This document shows positions 9,586-18,377 of a stretch of 64,000 nucleotides of DNA, piece by piece. Location: the NCBI RefSeq assembly GCF_009604455.1, contig NZ_WEGL01000002.1, positions 62,001-126,000 on the forward strand. The letters are read 5' to 3'. The position numbers were made by a program, and so were the translations under genes. Every line of letters starts with the position of its first letter. Position 1 is the first letter of the stretch. The notes under the pieces were generated by a model. The model was not told the DNA's origin. It made no database searches and saw only the letters and a program-made list of their open reading frames with translations. The DNA comes from Streptomyces sp. RB17 (GTDB lineage: Bacteria; Actinomycetota; Actinomycetes; Streptomycetales; Streptomycetaceae).

Positions 9586-10337
9586 TAGGGCCGCACCGGC
9601 CGCCAGCCCAGCGCCCGGGAGATCCCCCGGGCCGCCAGCCGTACCGCCGGAGCCAGCGCGGGCACCTGGGCGCCGGCCCGGGGCACCACCACCGACACCG
9701 CCGCCACCACGTCCCCGCCCGGGCCGCGCACCCCCGCCGCCACCGACAGCGCGTCCTCCGTCACCTGACGCTCACTCACCGCCACACCGGAACGGCGCAC
9801 TTCGGCGAGCGTACGGCGCAGCCGCACCGGATCGGTGATCGTGTACGGCGTGAAGCCGGACAGCGGCCCGGCGCAGTACTCCTCCTGCAGGTCCGGGTCG
9901 GCATGGGCGAGGAGGGCGAGCCCGACGCCGGTGGCGTGCAGCGGCCAGCGCGCCCCGACCCGGATGTGCACGCCCACCGCGGAACGGCCCGACAGCCACT
10001 CGATGTAGACGACCTCCGTCCCGTCCCGCACCGCCAACTGCACGTTCTCGTGCGTCGCCTCGTACAGGTCCTCCAGGTACGGCAGTGCCAGCTGCCTCAG
10101 GGCCAGGCCGCGCGGCGCGAGCGCGGCCACCTCCCACAGCCGCAGCCCCACGTGGTACACACCGGACGCGTCGCGCTCCAGCGCGCCCCACGCGGTCAGG
10201 GCGCCCGTCAGCCGGTGCGCGGTGGTCAGGCTGAGGCCGGCCCGGCGGCTGATGTCGGTCAGGGACAGGGCGGGGTGGTCGTGATCGAACGCGGCGAGCA
10301 CCGCCAGCAGCCGTTCGGCCGCAGACCGCTCGCTCAC
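9585..10337 (-). CDS. IclR-family transcriptional regulator
   Basis: The 250-residue product carries an N-terminal winged HTH (about residues 5-65, SLTDISRRAGLSLTTAHRLT) and a C-terminal IclR effector domain (about 80-245). In that domain, YIEWLSGRSAVGVHIRVGARWPLHATGVGLALLA is the typical ligand-pocket segment. The GTG at 10337 is preferred over a GTG four codons earlier because GAGG lies at the right spacing from it. IclR proteins often control catabolism of aromatic or sugar acids. No adjacent pathway gene shows the target. A terminator hairpin separates it from the upstream phosphoesterase gene. Confidence 0.88.
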   Translation of the reverse strand: MSERSAAERLLAVLAAFDHDHPALSLTDISRRAGLSLTTAHRLTGALTAWGALERDASGVYHVGLRLWEVAALAPRGLALRQLALPYLEDLYEATHENVQLAVRDGTEVVYIEWLSGRSAVGVHIRVGARWPLHATGVGLALLAHADPDLQEEYCAGPLSGFTPYTITDPVRLRRTLAEVRRSGVAVSERQVTEDALSVAAGVRGPGGDVVAAVSVVVPRAGAQVPALAPAVRLAARGISRALGWRPVRP

Positions 10338-10419
10338 GTGACACCTCACCCTGTCGCCGTACGTCCCGCCCGGGATCGTAACCGACCCCGCTCCGCGAGA
10401 GGGATGTCCGTTGTGCGAG

Positions 10420-10439
10420 CCCGGCGCTTCAGCGCCGGG
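10420..10439. terminator. Hairpin at the end of the phosphoesterase gene
   Basis: CCCGGCGCT, two bases, then AGCGCCGGG gives a 9-base perfect stem. It covers the last codons and stop of the minus-strand gene, so it probably ends the beta-galactosidase operon. Confidence 0.6.
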
Positions 10440-12270
10440 TGGCCGGCTGGGTCATGAAGGAGGTGACCGGCAGCGCTCGGGAGACGATCCGGACGTCGCC
10501 GAGCCGTCCGTGCAGGATCTGGTCGATCGTGTCGGCGTACGTGTAGCCGCCGAGCAGCCAGGGCAGACCGACGGAGGTGATGCCCACCGCGGCGGCCTTC
10601 GGGTTGCGGACGACGGGACAGCCCTCGACGTACAGGGTCGTGTGCTGTCCGTCGTTGACGACGGCGAGGTGCCACCAGGTCTCCAGCGGCGTCTCCTGGC
10701 CCCAGTTGGTGGCGATGCCCTGCTGATTGAGCGGGCGCATCGCCCACTGCGGCTCCCGGTCGTTGGACAGCGACAGCGTGGCCAGCGGTTCGTCGGGGTC
10801 GTCGGCCGTCTTGCCGGCGGCGCCGCCCGTGCCGGTCCGGCAGACGACCCCGGACCAGGCGTTGTGGTCGGGGTCCCAGTCGGCGGGCAGGCGGTAGAAC
10901 GCCTCGATGGTGTAGCCCGTCTCGAACGTCGCCGAGCCGAGCGGGGCGCCGTCGACCGTCTTCAGATACGCGCCCTTCAGCGGCGACTTGTAGCCCTGGA
11001 ACTCCAGGCTGCCGTGGCCGGGCTGGTCGGGGTGGTGGTCGGCCGACCAGCCGAGCGTGCCGCCGCCCACCGAGACCACGGTGAGATCGTTGCCGTGGCC
11101 GGACAGGTCGCGGACCGTGCCGGCCACCGGCGACTCGAAGCGCCAGTACGCGACCGTGCCCCGCACCAGCATCTGCGAGGCGGGCCGCGCCGGGCGGGCC
11201 GGCACCGGGTCGAAGCCGGAGAACCGGGCCGCGAAGTCGATCTCGACGGAGAAGCGGTCGGCGTCGCCGCTGAGCTCCATCTCCTGCCGCTCCAGCTCGT
11301 TGAGGCCCTTCTTGGCCCGGCCGAGGATCCACGGCGAGACCGTTTCCACGTCGATGACGTTCCGGTCCAGGTCGAAGTGGTAGAGGCGGATCATCGCCGC
11401 GCCGCCGAAGTAGCGGTTCTGGTAGTTCGTCAGGTGCAGATGCACCTCGTTGCCGGCCGCGTTCTTGCGGGTCGCCCGGCCGGCGGGCCAGTAGTGGCCG
11501 TTGAGGGTGAGGAAGATCTGGTCGTGGTCGGCGATCAGTTGGTCCCACAGCTGCTGTCCGTGGTCGGACAACTGGTCGTCCGCTACGACGAGCTCGTGCG
11601 TGGTGAGAACGACCGGCGTCCTCGGGTGCCGCGCCAGTACGTCCTTCGCCCAGGCGTACCCCTTCGCCGACAGCCGCCAGTCCAGCGCCAGCACCAGCCA
11701 CTCGCGGCCGGCGGCCTTGAACAGGTGGTAGGTGTTGTAGCCGTCCGCGGAGGCGCCCCCGAACGTCGGCTTGCCCGTGAACCGCCGCGGTCCGAAGGCG
11801 TCCAGGTACGGCGTCGGGCCGCGCTGGTCGTCCGTCGACGACCGGATGTCGTGGTTACCGGCCAGGACGCTGTAGCCGACGCCCCGACGGTCGAGCAGCC
11901 CGAACGCCTCGCCGATCGCGGCGAACTCCTCCTTGGCGCCGTTCTGCGTGAGGTCGCCGAGGTGGGACAGGAAGACGATGTTCTCTTCCCTGCCGTGCTC
12001 CAGCAGATAGCGCAGCGACGCCTCGATCGGCGCCGGATCGATGTTCGGCCCGTCGAAGAGGTACTGGGTGTCGGGCATCACCGCGAGGGTGAAGCGGCGG
12101 CTCTCCGTATCGGGCCGCCAATCGCTTCCCGAGGCCGCTTCGGCGACGGCCGGCAGTGCGACCGAGGCGGTGGCGGCGGCACCCAGCAGCGCGGTGGCCC
12201 TGAGGAAACCGCGTCTTCCGGCACCGGCCTGCGCGGCCTCGCCCTGGCTGTGGTCATGCGACGTACACAC
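10429..12270 (-). CDS. Tat-exported metallophosphoesterase with LamG-like C-terminal domain
   Basis: The 613-residue product starts with a Tat signal (RRGFLRA, then a hydrophobic run ending near AEAAS). A calcineurin-type phosphoesterase domain (about residues 45-310) follows, with metal-site motifs MPDTQ, GDLTQNG, GNHD, TTHE and NGH. The C-terminal 220 residues form a concanavalin/LamG-like domain (GTVAYWRFE, WWHLAVVNDGQH, LYVEG). It probably cleaves a phosphoester outside the cell while the LamG part binds a surface or glycan. The substrate is unknown. The GTG at 12270 has GGAG upstream. It lies 44 bases downstream of the GH2 gene and is likely the last gene of that operon. Confidence 0.85.
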   Translation of the reverse strand: MCTSHDHSQGEAAQAGAGRRGFLRATALLGAAATASVALPAVAEAASGSDWRPDTESRRFTLAVMPDTQYLFDGPNIDPAPIEASLRYLLEHGREENIVFLSHLGDLTQNGAKEEFAAIGEAFGLLDRRGVGYSVLAGNHDIRSSTDDQRGPTPYLDAFGPRRFTGKPTFGGASADGYNTYHLFKAAGREWLVLALDWRLSAKGYAWAKDVLARHPRTPVVLTTHELVVADDQLSDHGQQLWDQLIADHDQIFLTLNGHYWPAGRATRKNAAGNEVHLHLTNYQNRYFGGAAMIRLYHFDLDRNVIDVETVSPWILGRAKKGLNELERQEMELSGDADRFSVEIDFAARFSGFDPVPARPARPASQMLVRGTVAYWRFESPVAGTVRDLSGHGNDLTVVSVGGGTLGWSADHHPDQPGHGSLEFQGYKSPLKGAYLKTVDGAPLGSATFETGYTIEAFYRLPADWDPDHNAWSGVVCRTGTGGAAGKTADDPDEPLATLSLSNDREPQWAMRPLNQQGIATNWGQETPLETWWHLAVVNDGQHTTLYVEGCPVVRNPKAAAVGITSVGLPWLLGGYTYADTIDQILHGRLGDVRIVSRALPVTSFMTQPATRR

Positions 12271-12314
12271 GTGTGCTCCGTGAGGGGTGACGTGACGGGG
12301 AAAGGCGCGGGGGG

Positions 12315-15230
12315 TTACGGAATGCGCAGGGTCCAGCTCCAGCGGTGGACGCCCGCCTGGACGCGGTACTCGGGGAAGGTGTCCGGGCCGCACGACGCCG
12401 TGCCCAGCCCTCGGTGCGCCGCGTCGATGTGCACCACGCACCCGGAACGCGGCACCAGCTCGTCATGGTGCGCCGCGGCCGTCAGGTCCTCGGCGCGATG
12501 GCGGGTGACCGAGACCTGCCGAGGCTCGTCCAGCTCGACCGCGAGACCGGTCGCGTCCGGCGCCGACAGCGTGAACCGCCGTACACCGTGCCGGCCGCCG
12601 CTCTCCTGCGGCCGCAGATAGGGGGTGAACAAGGCGTCGACGGGGAGGGAGTGATGGCCGACGGGCGCGCCCGCGCGGCGGTCGGGATACGACTCCCAGG
12701 GCCCCTGTCCGAACCACTCCAGCCGATCGAGTCCGGCGACCGTCTCGAACACCGATCCGACCCGTGCCACGTCGTCGAACTCCTGCGGCAGCTCGGCCTC
12801 CTCGTCGACCCGGACGCCGCCCTCGACGGCCGTGAACACCTGCCGGTGTCGTACGACCCCGACCGTGCCGGCGTACTCGGCGTCCACGGTCACCCGGCCA
12901 CCGTCCTGCCGTACCGACACGACTTTGCGGACCAGCGCGTCGAGTCCCCAGGTCCGCCAGCGCAGCGCCATGCCGCCCAGCTCGTCGTTGTCGGTGGGCG
13001 CCCGCCACAGCGACAGCGTCGGGGCGGCCGTCAGCAGCGGGTGCACGAGCAGGCCCTCGCCGTCGACCTCGACACGCCCCTCCACCGGCAGGTCCGCCAC
13101 CACGGCGGGCCCGCGCAGCCGCACCTGCGGCACGCACACCTCGGTGCCGCGCGGCGCCCAGGGCTGGTCCTCGGCCACGGTCACCCGCAGCGTCAGCCAG
13201 GCCTCACCGCCGTCGCGCGGCACCGCGAAGGGCAGCGGCACCGCGGCCGTCTGGCCGGGACACAGGTCGGGCAGGTCCGCGGGCGCGGTCAGCCTCGTAC
13301 CGTCGGCCAGCACCAGCTCCCACGCGCCGGCCAGCCAGTCCAGGCCGCGGAAGTGCTGGTGGTTGCCGAGGACGATGCCTTCGTGCTTGAAGCACTCGAT
13401 GCGCACCGGCGCCGCGATCTCCCGGTGCTCGAACATCGCCGGCTTCGGGGTGCGGTCGGGGAAGACGACCCCGTCGGCGACGAACGCGCCGTCGTGGATC
13501 GTCTCACCGAAGTCGCCGCCGTAGGCCCAGCGGTGGCCGGGTGCGGTGACACCGTTGTCGTACAGCCCGGCGCCCGCGCGCCCGGCGGGTCTGCCGTCGC
13601 TCACGCGTTGCAGAATTCCGTGGTCCCAGAACTCCCAGATGAACCCGCCCTGAAGACCTGGCGTGGACTCGATGGCCGCCCAATGGTCCGCCAGCGTGCC
13701 GTTGCTGTTGCCCATCGCGTGCGAGTACTCGCACTGGATGAGGGGCCTGGTCTGCCGGCCCGACAGGGCGTGGGCGACGCAGTCCTCGATCGGCGCGTAC
13801 ATGGGGCAGGCGATGTCGGAGGCGTCGTCGGTCGCGGCCCAGTCGAGCTTGGCGGCCCCCTCGTACTGGATGGGCCGGGTCGGGTCGTGGCGGCGCAGCC
13901 AGCCCGCGGCCGCGTCGTGGTTCGCGCCGTAGTCGGACTCGTTGCCCAGCGACCAGATGATGATCGAGGGGTGGTTCCTGTCGCGCAGTACCATCCGCGA
14001 GACCCGGTCCACGAAGGCGTTCAGATGGCGCGGGTCGTCGGCGATCTCGTGGGCGTGGTCGTGGGACTCGACGTCGGCCTCGTCGACGACGTAGAAGCCG
14101 AGCTCGTCGGCGAGGTCGTAGAGGGCCGGGTCGCCCGGGTAGTGGGAGGTGCGGATCGCGTTGAAGCCGAAGCGCTTGAGCAGGACCAGGTCCGCGCGCA
14201 TGTCGTCGTACGAGACCGTGCGGCCGGTCAGCGGGTGGAAGTCGTGCCGGTTGACGCCCCGGATGTAGACGCGCTCGCCGTTGACGAGGAGGTCCCGGCC
14301 GACGATCTCGACGTCGCGGAAGCCGATGCGGTGCTGCGAGGTGTCGGCGACCGTTCCGTCCGGGCGGTGCAGGCGGACGGTGAGGCCGTACAGCTCGGGC
14401 GTCTCGGCGGTCCAGGTGCGCACGTCGGGCACGGTGGTCCGGATGCGGGCCTCGCCGAGGAAGTCGGAGACGCGGTCGTCCTCGGCGTTGAGCCGGTCGA
14501 ACTCGGTGTCCTGTGCGAGGAGCCGGCCCTCCAGGTCGGCGCTGACGTACCACCCGTCGGGCAGCGTGCCGCGTGCGTCGCGCACGTGGCAGTCGATGCA
14601 CAGCTCGCCGTCGTACCCGGCCCGCACGGTCACGTCGGCCAGATGCAGCGGATCGGTCGCGTACAGCAGCACCGACCGCGTGACGCCCCCGTGCCACCAC
14701 TGGTCCTGGTCCTCTATGTGCGAGGCGTCCGACCACTTGACGACGGTCAGCCGTACGGTGGCCCGCCGGCCGGGGCGCAGAGCCCGCGTCAGGTCGAACT
14801 CGGCCGCCAGGTGGGAGTCCTTGGAGATGCCGACGGGCTGCCCGTCGACGTGCACGAGCAGCACGCTCTCGGCGGCCCCGACCTGCAGCACGATCCGGCG
14901 TCCGGCCCAGCCGGCGGGGACGTCCACCTCGCGCTCGTACACACCCGTCGGGTTGGCGGCGGGGGAGCCGGGCGGGACGTCGGGGAACGGCATGCGGACG
15001 TTGGTGTACTGGGGCAGGTCGTCGGTGTCCTGCAGGGTCCAGGCGCCGGGGACGTACGCCGAGGACCAGGCAGCGCCGACCGGTGCGTCCGGGGCGGGCA
15101 GCAGCTGGAAGCGCCAGTCGCCGTCCAGGGAGAGTGCGCCGGAGCGCCGGTCGACGGCGTTCATCGGCAGCCGCCCCCAGGAGGTCACCTCGGGCGCCTC
15201 CCAGGGGCGGAGCGCGAGCAGGGCGTCCAT
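12315..15230 (-). CDS. GH2 beta-galactosidase
   Basis: The 971-residue product has the five-domain LacZ layout. It begins with a jelly roll (GVYEREVDVPAGW), then an Ig-like domain, then a TIM barrel with IRGVNRHDFHP, acid/base E431 in LGNESDYG and nucleophile E501 in QCEYSHAMGN. The C-terminal Bgal small-chain domain has WFGQGPWESYPDR. There is no signal peptide, so it acts in the cytoplasm on sugars brought in by the ABC importer upstream. The ATG at 15230 overlaps the permease stop by one base (TGATG). Specificity for beta-galactosides is inferred from the Bgal small domain. Related activities such as beta-glucuronidase are less likely. Confidence 0.92.
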   Translation of the reverse strand: MDALLALRPWEAPEVTSWGRLPMNAVDRRSGALSLDGDWRFQLLPAPDAPVGAAWSSAYVPGAWTLQDTDDLPQYTNVRMPFPDVPPGSPAANPTGVYEREVDVPAGWAGRRIVLQVGAAESVLLVHVDGQPVGISKDSHLAAEFDLTRALRPGRRATVRLTVVKWSDASHIEDQDQWWHGGVTRSVLLYATDPLHLADVTVRAGYDGELCIDCHVRDARGTLPDGWYVSADLEGRLLAQDTEFDRLNAEDDRVSDFLGEARIRTTVPDVRTWTAETPELYGLTVRLHRPDGTVADTSQHRIGFRDVEIVGRDLLVNGERVYIRGVNRHDFHPLTGRTVSYDDMRADLVLLKRFGFNAIRTSHYPGDPALYDLADELGFYVVDEADVESHDHAHEIADDPRHLNAFVDRVSRMVLRDRNHPSIIIWSLGNESDYGANHDAAAGWLRRHDPTRPIQYEGAAKLDWAATDDASDIACPMYAPIEDCVAHALSGRQTRPLIQCEYSHAMGNSNGTLADHWAAIESTPGLQGGFIWEFWDHGILQRVSDGRPAGRAGAGLYDNGVTAPGHRWAYGGDFGETIHDGAFVADGVVFPDRTPKPAMFEHREIAAPVRIECFKHEGIVLGNHQHFRGLDWLAGAWELVLADGTRLTAPADLPDLCPGQTAAVPLPFAVPRDGGEAWLTLRVTVAEDQPWAPRGTEVCVPQVRLRGPAVVADLPVEGRVEVDGEGLLVHPLLTAAPTLSLWRAPTDNDELGGMALRWRTWGLDALVRKVVSVRQDGGRVTVDAEYAGTVGVVRHRQVFTAVEGGVRVDEEAELPQEFDDVARVGSVFETVAGLDRLEWFGQGPWESYPDRRAGAPVGHHSLPVDALFTPYLRPQESGGRHGVRRFTLSAPDATGLAVELDEPRQVSVTRHRAEDLTAAAHHDELVPRSGCVVHIDAAHRGLGTASCGPDTFPEYRVQAGVHRWSWTLRIP

Positions 15231-16066
15231 CAGCGGATGGCCCCCTTGCCGAGGTCGCCGATGATCTGCTTGGCGCCGACCGCGAAGACGATCAGCAGGG
15301 GGATGAGGGCGAGCAGGGCACCGGTCATGACCATGCCGTAGTCGGTGGTGCCGTGGGTGCCGTTGAGCTGGGACAGCGCGACCTGGAGGGTGACGTTGTC
15401 CGGGTTGGTGAGGACGATCAGGGGCCAGGCGTAGTCGTTCCAGGTGCCCATGAAGGTGAAGATGCCGAGGAAGGCCAGACCGGGCCTGACGACCGGGAGG
15501 GCCACGTGCCAGTACTGGCGCAGGAAGTTCGCGCCGTCGATGCGGGAGGCGTCGAGGAGTTCGTCGTGGATCGCGCCCCGCATGTACTGGCGCATCCAGA
15601 AGATGCCGAACGCGTTGGCCGCCGCCGGCACGATCAGCGCGGTCATCGAGCCGACCCAGCCGATCTTCGCCATGATCACGAACTGGGGGATGGCCGCGAG
15701 CTGCGCCGGGACCATGAAGATGGCCATCAGCAGCGCGAAGAGCAGCCCCCGGCCCGGGAACTCGAACTTGGCGAAGACGAAGGCCGCGAGCGAGTCGAAG
15801 AACAGGACCAGGAAGGTCACCGAGCCGGCCACCAGCAGCGAGTTGAGCATCGAGCCGAAGAAGTCGACGCTCTCGAAGAGGTGGCGGGCGTTCTCGAGGA
15901 AGTGCGAGCTGGGCAGCAGCTTCGGCGGGTACGAGAAGATCTCGCTCGTCGTGTGCGTCGACATGATGACGGCCCAGTAGAAGGGGAAGGCCGACAGCAG
16001 CAGACCGATGACCAGTACGGCGTGCAGGGCGATTCCCCTGCTCCGGGTTCCCTTGATGGATGCCAT
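15230..16066 (-). CDS. Sugar ABC transporter permease (MalG type)
   Basis: The 278-residue product has six predicted membrane segments. The cytoplasmic EAA loop is present (DELLDASRIDGANFLRQYWHVALP), which docks the ATPase. It starts at ATG 16066 with GGAGG upstream. It is the second inner-membrane subunit of the CUT1-type importer whose binding protein is at 17037. No ATP-binding subunit is encoded here. Streptomyces CUT1 importers usually share the MsiK ATPase encoded elsewhere. Confidence 0.93.
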   Translation of the reverse strand: MASIKGTRSRGIALHAVLVIGLLLSAFPFYWAVIMSTHTTSEIFSYPPKLLPSSHFLENARHLFESVDFFGSMLNSLLVAGSVTFLVLFFDSLAAFVFAKFEFPGRGLLFALLMAIFMVPAQLAAIPQFVIMAKIGWVGSMTALIVPAAANAFGIFWMRQYMRGAIHDELLDASRIDGANFLRQYWHVALPVVRPGLAFLGIFTFMGTWNDYAWPLIVLTNPDNVTLQVALSQLNGTHGTTDYGMVMTGALLALIPLLIVFAVGAKQIIGDLGKGAIR

Positions 16067-16080
16067 GGTGAGCGGCCTCC

Positions 16081-17037
16081 CTAGTCTTCGCCCCGGCGCC
16101 GCACCAGACGCCAGTTGATGATCGAGAAGAGGATGACGACGAGGAAGATGCCCCACGCCACGGCGGCGCCGTAGCCGAAGTCATTGTTGTCGAAGGTCTG
16201 TTGGAAGAAGTAGAGGACCATCGTCCGGCCGGCGTGGCCCGGACCGCCCGAGTACGTCGAGTCGTTGGCGGCCGTCTGCAGCAGCACCTGCGGTTCGGAG
16301 AAGCTCTGCAGGCCGGTCACCGTGGAGACGACGAGCACGAACAGCACGACCGGCCGCATCATCGGCAGCGTGATCCGGAAGAAGGTCTGGACGGGTCCGG
16401 CGCCGTCCATGCGGGCTGCCTCGTACAGCTCGCCGGGGATGGTCTGCAGGCCGGCGAGGAAGATGATCGCGTTGTAGCCGGTCCACTGCCAGGTCATCAG
16501 CGTGGCGATGGCGACCTTGATGCCCCATGGGGTGTTCAGCCACGCCACCTGATCGAGTCCCACGGCCTGCAACGCGGCGTTCATCAGGCCGAAGTTGGTG
16601 GAGAACACCGACCCGAAGATGATCGCGATCGCCACGGTCGAGGTGACGTTCGGCAGGAAGTAGGCGAAGCGGTAGACGTTCTTGAAACGGACCGCCGAAT
16701 GGAGCATCACGGCCGTCACCATCGCCAGGAAGATCATAGGGAAGGTGGCCAGCGCCCAGATGACGATCGTGTTCCCGACCGACTGCCAGAAGTCGCCGTC
16801 GCCCAGCAGGTACTGGTACTGCGACAGCCCCGCCCACTCCATCGGGCCGAGGCCGTCCCAGCGGTGGAAGGAGACATAGAGCGAGAAGCCGACCGGGATC
16901 AGGCCGAAGGCGAGGAACAGCAGATAGAACGGGGAGATGGCGGCGTAGAGGTGCCAGTACTTCCTGAAGCCCCTCCTGGGCTGCGCGGTCCGCGGCCGCT
17001 CCACGGTCAGCGGGGGCTTTTCCAGTGCGGTGGCCAT
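16081..17037 (-). CDS. Sugar ABC transporter permease (MalF type)
   Basis: The 318-residue product has a cytoplasmic N-terminus, then six membrane segments. The EAA loop is GELYEAARMDGAGPVQTFFRITLP. The ATG at 17037 shares a base with the binding-protein stop (TGATG), so translation is coupled. With the gene at 15230 it forms the membrane channel of a CUT1 oligosaccharide importer. The cargo is inferred from the downstream beta-galactosidase to be a galactose-containing oligosaccharide. Confidence 0.93.
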   Translation of the reverse strand: MATALEKPPLTVERPRTAQPRRGFRKYWHLYAAISPFYLLFLAFGLIPVGFSLYVSFHRWDGLGPMEWAGLSQYQYLLGDGDFWQSVGNTIVIWALATFPMIFLAMVTAVMLHSAVRFKNVYRFAYFLPNVTSTVAIAIIFGSVFSTNFGLMNAALQAVGLDQVAWLNTPWGIKVAIATLMTWQWTGYNAIIFLAGLQTIPGELYEAARMDGAGPVQTFFRITLPMMRPVVLFVLVVSTVTGLQSFSEPQVLLQTAANDSTYSGGPGHAGRTMVLYFFQQTFDNNDFGYGAAVAWGIFLVVILFSIINWRLVRRRGED

Positions 17038-18362
17038 CAGTAGTTCACCCCCAGGTGCTTCGCGATGCGCCGGCACTTGCTCATGGCGTCACTCCAGGCC
17101 TTGTTCGGGTCCTTGCCGAGGACGCCGACGTTCTTGATCTCGTCGAGGAGGGGCGCCGACAGCGCCACGTCGTAGGGGCTGTTGTACGCGACCACGATCT
17201 TCTCGGCGGCGGGCCCGAAGACGTCCGTCGTCACCTGGCCGCCGAAGAAGGGGTCGGGCTCGCGCAGTTGCTTCAGCTGGTACGAGGCGGGGGTGGAGGG
17301 GAAGAGACCCGCGTCGACGTACCCCTGGGCCTGGTTCGCGGCGTCGAGGATCCAGGTGATGATCCGGAACGCCTGCTCGGGATCCCGGCACGCCTTGGTG
17401 ATCGACAGGAACGAGCCACCGCTGTTGGAGGGCCGCACCGGCATCTGCGCCACCCGCCACTTGCCCTTGGTCTTCGGCACACCGCTCTTGAGGTCGTACA
17501 TCGACCAGGAGGCGTTGAGGTTGCTCGGCAGCTTGCCGTCCTCGATGGCCGACAGTTGGTCCGGCGTGCCGCTGACGAGATCGGAGACGATCTTGCGCCG
17601 TTCGGCCTCCACCGCCAGCGCCCAGGCGTCGCGCACATGCTGCTGGTCGCCGATGAAGTTGCGGTCCTTGTCGACGTACCGCTTGCTGCCCTGCTGCACC
17701 ACGTTGGTGAAGACACCGAGGATGTCGGTGAGCAGACAGGTCCCCGGAATACGCTTCTTGAGCTGCTCGCCCGCCGCGAAGTACTTCTCCCAGGTGTTCA
17801 GCTCCCGGGTGACGTCGTCGGGTTCGTACGGCAGCCCGGCCTTCCGGAAGACCTGGTACTGGTAGTAGTGCGCGACCGGACCGCAGTCGATGGGGAAGCC
17901 GACCATCGTGCCGTCGTCGGCGATGCCCTGCTCCCACTTCCAGGGCAGGTACTGGCTCTTGTACTTGTCCGCTCCCAGCGTCCTGAGGTCCACGAACTGG
18001 TCGGCGTTGGGCAGGTAGGACGCCATGTCCTCGCCCTTGAGGCCCGCGATGTCGGGGATGTGGGCGCGGCCCGCCATGGTGGTGATCAGCTTGGACCGGT
18101 AGTAGCCGCCGATCTTGACGGCCTCCAGGTCGACCGTGGAGCCGTAGCGGGCCTTGGCGTTCTTGACGACCGTGTCGCCGAGGCCGCCGTCCCAGTACCA
18201 CAGGACCATGTTCCGGCCGGTGGAGCCGGTCGGTACGGCACAGCCGGAGGTCAGGCCGCCGAGTGCCGTGGCGGCCGTACCGGCCAGGCCCGCGCGCAGC
18301 AGGCCTCTTCGTGAGAGCCGCACAGCTCCCACCGCCTTTCGGATCTTTACGGGACTTCGCAT
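17037..18362 (-). CDS. Extracellular sugar-binding lipoprotein
   Basis: The 441-residue product carries a twin-arginine signal (SRRGLLRAG) that ends in a lipobox (LTSGC, lipidated C41). The rest is an SBP family 1 fold (PDIAGLKGEDMASYLP, FPIDCGPVAHYYQYQVFRKAGL). It captures the imported sugar outside the membrane. ATG 18362 has no clear ribosome site. In-frame GTG codons a few residues later, one just after GGGAG, are alternatives that keep the signal peptide. It is 15 bases downstream of the PfkB gene and coupled to the permease gene. Confidence 0.9.
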   Translation of the reverse strand: MRSPVKIRKAVGAVRLSRRGLLRAGLAGTAATALGGLTSGCAVPTGSTGRNMVLWYWDGGLGDTVVKNAKARYGSTVDLEAVKIGGYYRSKLITTMAGRAHIPDIAGLKGEDMASYLPNADQFVDLRTLGADKYKSQYLPWKWEQGIADDGTMVGFPIDCGPVAHYYQYQVFRKAGLPYEPDDVTRELNTWEKYFAAGEQLKKRIPGTCLLTDILGVFTNVVQQGSKRYVDKDRNFIGDQQHVRDAWALAVEAERRKIVSDLVSGTPDQLSAIEDGKLPSNLNASWSMYDLKSGVPKTKGKWRVAQMPVRPSNSGGSFLSITKACRDPEQAFRIITWILDAANQAQGYVDAGLFPSTPASYQLKQLREPDPFFGGQVTTDVFGPAAEKIVVAYNSPYDVALSAPLLDEIKNVGVLGKDPNKAWSDAMSKCRRIAKHLGVNY

Positions 18363-18377
18363 GCGAACGAGGGGTGG

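Noticed and set aside
10346..11701. Long shadow frames in the phosphoesterase region on both strands
   Set aside because: They overlap motifs of the real gene in other frames, with Arg/Pro-rich translations.
12315..16184. Apparent fusion of the permease and beta-galactosidase in one long frame
   Set aside because: The extra upstream part is the permease gene read out of frame. The permease has its own frame, stop and coupled start at 15230.
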